Assembly: GCA_964596685.1 (NCBI GenBank)
Contig: CAZQVA010000006.1
Location: 1-64,000, forward strand
Length of the DNA stretch: 64,000 nucleotides
Reading direction: 5' to 3'
Source: CAZQVA01 sp964596685
GTDB lineage: Bacteria; Chlamydiota; Chlamydiia; Chlamydiales; VFKH01
The position numbers and the translations under genes are program-made. This document shows, one piece after another, positions 60,002 through 64,000 of the stretch. Position 1 is the stretch's first letter. Every line of letters starts with the position of its first letter. Below the pieces are notes generated by a model. That model saw only the letters and a program-made list of their open reading frames with translations, did no database searches and had not been told where the DNA came from.

Positions 60002-60916
60002 TTAAGTGTTTTTTGTCACTTCTCCTCCCTCGATAATGGCATTGCGCAGTTGTTCCGTCAAAGAGGTGAGATGTCCTGGGGAATGGGGGATCAGAATCGT
60101 ATTGCTCTTTGAAGAGGCTCCAATTTCTTTCAATGTATCAAAGTACTGCGTCATGAGCACTAAATTCATGACATCTGTCGCTGAAGTACCTGGGATGCTT
60201 TTTTGAAAGGCATCAACGGAATCGCGCAATCCAGAAACAATGGCGCTTCGTTGATCAGCGATCCCTTTACCTTGTAAAGCTTTACTGAGAGCATCTGCTT
60301 CAGCCTGTTTCACCTTAAGAATTTTTTCAGCTTCTCCGCGTTCATTAGCAGCTACGCGCATGCGTTGTGCCTCATTAATCTCATTCATCGCCGCTTTTAC
60401 TTTTGCATCGGGATCAATATCGGTGACTAATGCTTTAACAATGCCATATCCAAAGCTCGACATCATCTCAGATAGCTCGCTTTCTACTGCATTGGCAATT
60501 TCATCTTTTCTTTCAAATACATCATCAAGAATCGTTTTAGGTACTTGCGCGCGCACGACATCAAAGATAAATGCGCGGATTTGTTGTTCCGGATTTTCCA
60601 ATTTGTAAAATGCTTCATAGATACGATCTTCAAGGGCTCTGTATTGAACAGAGATCACCACCTTAACAAAAACGTTATCCTTTGTCTTCGTTTCAACGGG
60701 AATATCCAATTGACGGACACGCAACTTTACCTTGCCAGCAATGCGTTCAATAAAAGGAATTTTTAAATGTAGACCAGGACGCGCAATGCGGACAAATCTG
60801 CCAAATCGTTCCACGACAGAGACGCTCTGTTGTTCCACAAGAAAAAAACTACTCATGAAAAAAAGAAACGCAATAATAACCCCTATAATGAGGGGTAGGG
60901 TCAACAATAATTCCAT
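60002..60916 (-). CDS. qmcA: SPFH / band-7 protein, QmcA (paraslipin)-like
   Basis: 304 residues: an N-terminal membrane anchor (LLLTLPLIIGVIIAFLFFMS), then the SPFH domain (QQSVSVVERFGRFVRIARPG, LRVRQLDIPVETKTKDNVFV, RAFIFDVVRAQVPKTILDDV, SELSEMMSSFGYGIVKALVT). A long helix (AKVKAAMNEINEAQRMRVAA) leads into a C-terminal helical domain. Membrane scaffold proteins of this family form large oligomeric cages; the exact role here is unknown. It lies 11 bases downstream of the pdhA-type gene. Confidence 0.92.
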   Translation of the reverse strand: MELLLTLPLIIGVIIAFLFFMSSFFLVEQQSVSVVERFGRFVRIARPGLHLKIPFIERIAGKVKLRVRQLDIPVETKTKDNVFVKVVISVQYRALEDRIYEAFYKLENPEQQIRAFIFDVVRAQVPKTILDDVFERKDEIANAVESELSEMMSSFGYGIVKALVTDIDPDAKVKAAMNEINEAQRMRVAANERGEAEKILKVKQAEADALSKALQGKGIADQRSAIVSGLRDSVDAFQKSIPGTSATDVMNLVLMTQYFDTLKEIGASSKSNTILIPHSPGHLTSLTEQLRNAIIEGGEVTKNT

Positions 60917-60927
60917 AAAACCACTTT

Positions 60928-61932
60928 TTAATTAGGGCTAAACACACCAGTTTCAAGTTCATTAATATTTGGCCAAGGGCTGTTCTCAGCATATTCCAAA
61001 GATTCAATCACGCGCCGTTTGATCTCTTTTTCAATTGTCTCAATTTCCTGCTCTGTAATGATCTTATGATTCAAGAGCTCACGTTTAAAGAGGAGAATAG
61101 GATCTTTTTTAAGACATTCCGCCAATTCTTCTTTAGTGCGATAATGGGCAGGATCAGAGATTGAATGCCCCTTAAAACGTTCTGCATCAACTTCAACAAG
61201 TATGGGTCTCCGTTCATTACGCATGCGTGCGGCAAGACGCTGAAAACCATTTAAGCATTCGATATAATCCATTCCTGAAAATGTCTCTGCATGCATGTTA
61301 TACCCTGGAGCCTTATCTTGAGCCAATTTTGTATTCGCAAAAGCGCGACTCACAGCCGTCCCCATTCCCCAACTATTATTTTCAATCACGAAAATACAGG
61401 GTAAATCCCATAGACTTGCTAGATTTAAAGCTTCATGAAATGTCCCTTGTGCGACCGCTCCATCACCCATAAAACAAAAAGAAACTTCATCTTTATTTCC
61501 TTGATGCTTCAGAGAAAATGCAGCACCAGTAGCAATAGGGATTTGCCCCCCCACAATTCCATATCCACCAAGCAAGCGCTCACTAAAAAAGTGCATCGAG
61601 CCCCCACGCCCCTTTGCATTGCCAGTTGCCTTGCCAAACAATTCCGCCATCAATGAATTGGGTGATTCGCCGAGTAACAGAGCAAGCGCATGACAGCGAT
61701 AAGTGGTCGTAAACCAATTTTTAGGACCAAATGCCTGCAAAACAGCCGTCTGAATGGCTTCTTGTCCAATATATGAGTGAAAAAAACCCCCAATCTTCCC
61801 TTCTTGATAGGCTGCTTCTGCGCGCATTTCAAATTGACGAATGAGAAGCATTTGACTTAAAGCATCAATTAATTGTGCTTTGGGTTGTCCTGCAATAAAT
61901 TCTCTACGTTGATCAGCATTCATTGTTGACAT
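60928..61932 (-). CDS. pdhA: Pyruvate dehydrogenase E1 component, alpha subunit
   Basis: 334 residues: LIRQFEMRAEAAYQEGKIGG, FHSYIGQEAIQTAVLQAFG, TTYRCHALALLLGESP, and the thiamine-diphosphate motif FMGDGAVAQGTFHEALNLAS through ENNSWGMGTA. The C-terminus RFKGHSISDPAHYRTKEELA is typical. The beta subunit and E2/E3 genes are not in this window. It overlaps pfp; the inner ATG 61923 shares its bases with the pfp stop (ATGA), so the true start could be that one. Confidence 0.93.
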   Translation of the reverse strand: MSTMNADQRREFIAGQPKAQLIDALSQMLLIRQFEMRAEAAYQEGKIGGFFHSYIGQEAIQTAVLQAFGPKNWFTTTYRCHALALLLGESPNSLMAELFGKATGNAKGRGGSMHFFSERLLGGYGIVGGQIPIATGAAFSLKHQGNKDEVSFCFMGDGAVAQGTFHEALNLASLWDLPCIFVIENNSWGMGTAVSRAFANTKLAQDKAPGYNMHAETFSGMDYIECLNGFQRLAARMRNERRPILVEVDAERFKGHSISDPAHYRTKEELAECLKKDPILLFKRELLNHKIITEQEIETIEKEIKRRVIESLEYAENSPWPNINELETGVFSPN

Positions 61933-63539
61933 ATTCCGTCCTTGAACAATAACGATAGTGGAGGCTCATAGCATACCTCATCTGGACCAAAAAACTGAAT
62001 AGGTCCTATATATTCAGTTGCATCTTCTAAAATCCAATCATTGCGAAGACATGAAAAATATTTGAAGAGAGGCGCATTTAAATCGACTAACTTCTTTTTA
62101 ATGACCGAGGTTGTAACACCTGCCCGCTCTTCATTGTGAATGAGTTGCTGCAGTGCTATGCCACCTAGACTCCAGTCTTCTACTTTTTCTGTTAGACGAC
62201 CTACATAGGCCATAAATCCAGTTACTCCTGCTAGGGCAAGTAGGGCCACAGTAGCACCCAAGGCATAGCAATAGGTCGCATCAAAATTCGTAGGATAAGC
62301 ACATCGCCCTTCATAGCCAAAAAAATGCGTTTGCGAGGCAAAGGCTCCCGTAAATTTACCAGCAGCTTTGCGCGCTTTGACCTCGCGCACAACTAATTCT
62401 TCAATGAGTTCCTCGGTGGCTATATGCGAAAACTGTACGTTGCCATGCGGGTCTCTATCCTCAAGTAGATTCTTTTGCAGCTCTCTTGGCAATGAAGTAA
62501 ATAATTCAGCCGCCTCCTCAGATAATCTGCTTACAACGGCTTTTTCTTTATCTTCAATATGAGCAAGAGCATCGATCACACTCTTAATGCTATTTTGCCC
62601 AAGCAAAATATTAAGTTCATTGATCAAAACGCTCACTTCGGGAATGAATTCCAAAAGGCCTTCAGGCAGTAAGATCACTCCGTAAAATTTCTTTGCTTCA
62701 GCGCGTCGTTGAATCATATCAACGATGTGTTGCACCACGTTATTTAAACTCCATCCCTTTTGTTTTACCTCTTCGGCAATAATAGCTAAGTGAGGATGTG
62801 TCTGTAGTGCGCACTCCAAGGTGACATGCGATGCAGTCCGGCCCATGAGTCGGATAAAATGATAGTATTTGCCTGCTGATGCCGCATCACATGCTATATT
62901 AGAGATGAGTTCAGAATAAAGACGGCACGCGGTATCAAAACCAAAGGAAATTTCAACCCTTTCGTTCTGAAGGTCCCCATCAATTGTTTTCGGCACACCA
63001 ATGACCTGAGTCGCAACCCCCTTCTTTTTAAAATGTTCAGAAAGAGCCCACGCATTTGTATTGGAATCATCTCCACCGATGATGACTAGAGTATCAAGCT
63101 GCAAAGATTGCACTACTTTTTCTGCCGCAGCGAAATGTTCTTCAGATTTAATTTTTGTGCGGCCTGACCCAAGCAAATGAAAGCCAGGCTGATTGCGAAA
63201 ATCCTTTAAAAGTTTGTAGTCTAATACCTTATATCTTCCCTCAAGCAATCCAGATGCACCGCCAAGAAACCCAATAAGGGAGGAATCGGGATGAAAACGT
63301 TTGATGAAATCAAAAAGACCTGTGATCACATTGTGCCCACCTGGTGCAGGTCCACCGGAAAATAGTACGCCGACCTTTTTAGCTACTCCCTCAAGATAAG
63401 GGCCTTTGGGTGAAAAAACAATCTCATGAGGTTCTTGCTCACTGCCTCCTGCAGTGTGAGCGCCCAGTATCGAAAACCCCTGCAGCAACTTAGGTAAAGG
63501 TGGGATCCAACTTTTGCGATGTTCTTTTAGGTTTTTCAT
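61920..63539 (-). CDS. pfp: Diphosphate-fructose-6-phosphate 1-phosphotransferase
   Basis: 539 residues of the long PPi-dependent phosphofructokinase group: VGVLFSGGPAPGGHNVITGL, LIGFLGGASGLLEGRYKVLD, IIGGDDSNTNAWALSEHFKK (GGDD with Asp marking PPi use), VIGVPKTIDGDLQNERVEIS, MGRTASHVTLECALQT and FFGYEGRCAYPTNFDATYCY. Chlamydiae use PPi-type enzymes for glycolysis. It heads a pfp-pdhA-qmcA-like run and follows a hydrolase gene by 13 bases. Confidence 0.94.
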   Translation of the reverse strand: MKNLKEHRKSWIPPLPKLLQGFSILGAHTAGGSEQEPHEIVFSPKGPYLEGVAKKVGVLFSGGPAPGGHNVITGLFDFIKRFHPDSSLIGFLGGASGLLEGRYKVLDYKLLKDFRNQPGFHLLGSGRTKIKSEEHFAAAEKVVQSLQLDTLVIIGGDDSNTNAWALSEHFKKKGVATQVIGVPKTIDGDLQNERVEISFGFDTACRLYSELISNIACDAASAGKYYHFIRLMGRTASHVTLECALQTHPHLAIIAEEVKQKGWSLNNVVQHIVDMIQRRAEAKKFYGVILLPEGLLEFIPEVSVLINELNILLGQNSIKSVIDALAHIEDKEKAVVSRLSEEAAELFTSLPRELQKNLLEDRDPHGNVQFSHIATEELIEELVVREVKARKAAGKFTGAFASQTHFFGYEGRCAYPTNFDATYCYALGATVALLALAGVTGFMAYVGRLTEKVEDWSLGGIALQQLIHNEERAGVTTSVIKKKLVDLNAPLFKYFSCLRNDWILEDATEYIGPIQFFGPDEVCYEPPLSLLFKDGICQQ

Positions 63540-63552
63540 TGAAAGACTCCTC

Positions 63553-64000
63553 TTATGCGTATTGAGGAACTGGGAATAACTCCTTCATCCATTCAGAAGT
63601 TATTATAATCAGTTCCTCTTGTTCCTTTGGGTCCAAGAAGTAATGGTCTGATTTTTCAAAACCCACAAAGCGCGTGGCTGCTTTTGCATCTTGTCGCCAT
63701 TGTTGATATAGGTCGCGATGAGAAGCGTCAATCAATTGGTCTTGCTGCGACCACACATGTAACAAGGGAACGTCTGTTAGTTGCATAGCTGCACTTTTAA
63801 AATCCATCTGCAAAAGTTCTTTAAAAAACCCTACTCGCCATGGCTTGTTATTATATTGCAAAACCGTATTATCGCTCACATGTGTTAAGTTTTTACTTCC
63901 AACAAGTGATCTCCATGGCGCCGCAGAGGCAAATGGGGCCAATAATGCAATCGCTTGAATTGGCAAGGAACGAGCGGCAGCTAACATAGCGACAGCCCCT
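63553..64000 (-). CDS. Alpha/beta hydrolase, C-terminal part (5' end off the right edge)
   Basis: The frame is open to the right edge: GAVAMLAAARSLPIQAIALL is preceded by the window end, and GAVAML fits the residues right after a GxSxGG nucleophile elbow. Later VPLLHVWSQQDQLIDAS carries the acid and KSDHYFLDPKEQEELI the His. So about 149 residues of a serine hydrolase are present. In Chlamydiaceae an alpha/beta-hydrolase gene also neighbours the PPi-phosphofructokinase genes. Substrate unknown. Confidence 0.85.
   Translation of the reverse strand, partial: GAVAMLAAARSLPIQAIALLAPFASAAPWRSLVGSKNLTHVSDNTVLQYNNKPWRVGFFKELLQMDFKSAAMQLTDVPLLHVWSQQDQLIDASHRDLYQQWRQDAKAATRFVGFEKSDHYFLDPKEQEELIIITSEWMKELFPVPQYA

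Overview
The window comes from a member of the phylum Chlamydiota, most likely one of the amoeba-associated or environmental lineages outside the Chlamydiaceae. The main evidence is the very large tandem-fused UvrA (about 1,720 residues), the kdsB-pyrG-ruvX and rpsD-nfo neighbourhoods, a pyrophosphate-dependent phosphofructokinase next to an alpha/beta hydrolase, F-box and ankyrin effector-like proteins, and a small protein with the two-lobed hydrophobic segment typical of inclusion-membrane proteins. The assignment rests on gene content recognised by eye; no database was searched.

Layout. 1-2,423: the 5' part of an F-box/ankyrin-repeat gene (runs off the left edge) and an IS5-family insertion sequence. 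2,545-7,608: a His-rich secreted protein, NAD(P)HX repair enzyme, alanine racemase, then on the minus strand a MYG1-type hydrolase, long-form Hpf and a lone HsdR N-domain protein. 7,642-10,028: two convergent outer-membrane beta-barrel proteins among small repeats and a 15-codon transposase scrap. 10,033-15,845 (minus): an AbiE-type toxin-antitoxin pair with a palindromic operator, a HAD phosphatase, an unrecognised 640-residue protein and glmM. 15,905-29,882: three giant paralogous genes (1,461, 1,722 and 1,476 codons) joined by ATGA overlaps, each with an N-terminal nucleotidyltransferase-like GS...DxD signature followed by about 1,200 residues of mostly helical sequence. This is the most unusual part of the window. 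30,279-34,693: an LptD-like protein and a small accessory zone (a leader-peptide-like protein, an IS relic, an Inc-like protein, and a protein with a possible deaminase motif).

34,707-42,566 (minus): alpha/beta hydrolase, DUF192 protein, double UvrA, a membrane-anchored ABM-domain protein and a guanine deaminase. 43,262-47,809 (plus): tRNA-His, uppP, ftsK and a receiver/metallo-beta-lactamase fusion. 48,857-52,581 (plus): tRNA-Ser abutting kdsB, then pyrG, ruvX and folD in an overlapping operon. 52,614-56,224 (minus): two tandem secreted trypsin-like proteases, smpB, trhO. 56,573-59,997 (plus): rpsD, nfo, asnS, idi. 60,002-64,000 (minus): SPFH protein, pyruvate dehydrogenase E1 alpha, PPi-phosphofructokinase and a truncated hydrolase.

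Repeats. Four copies of an approximately 300-bp palindromic, MITE-like element (9,660; 29,885; 42,659; 48,488) share terminal inverted repeats and a central CTCTGTG/CACAGAG hairpin; one copy is flanked by an apparent 10-11 bp target duplication. There is also an internally deleted IS derivative (32,756-33,040), a 161-bp element with perfect 28-bp inverted ends (56,258-56,418) and two copies of a 30-bp palindrome. The housekeeping blocks look conserved and tightly packed, while the effector-like and repeat-rich material is concentrated at 1-10 kb, 16-34 kb and in the gaps.
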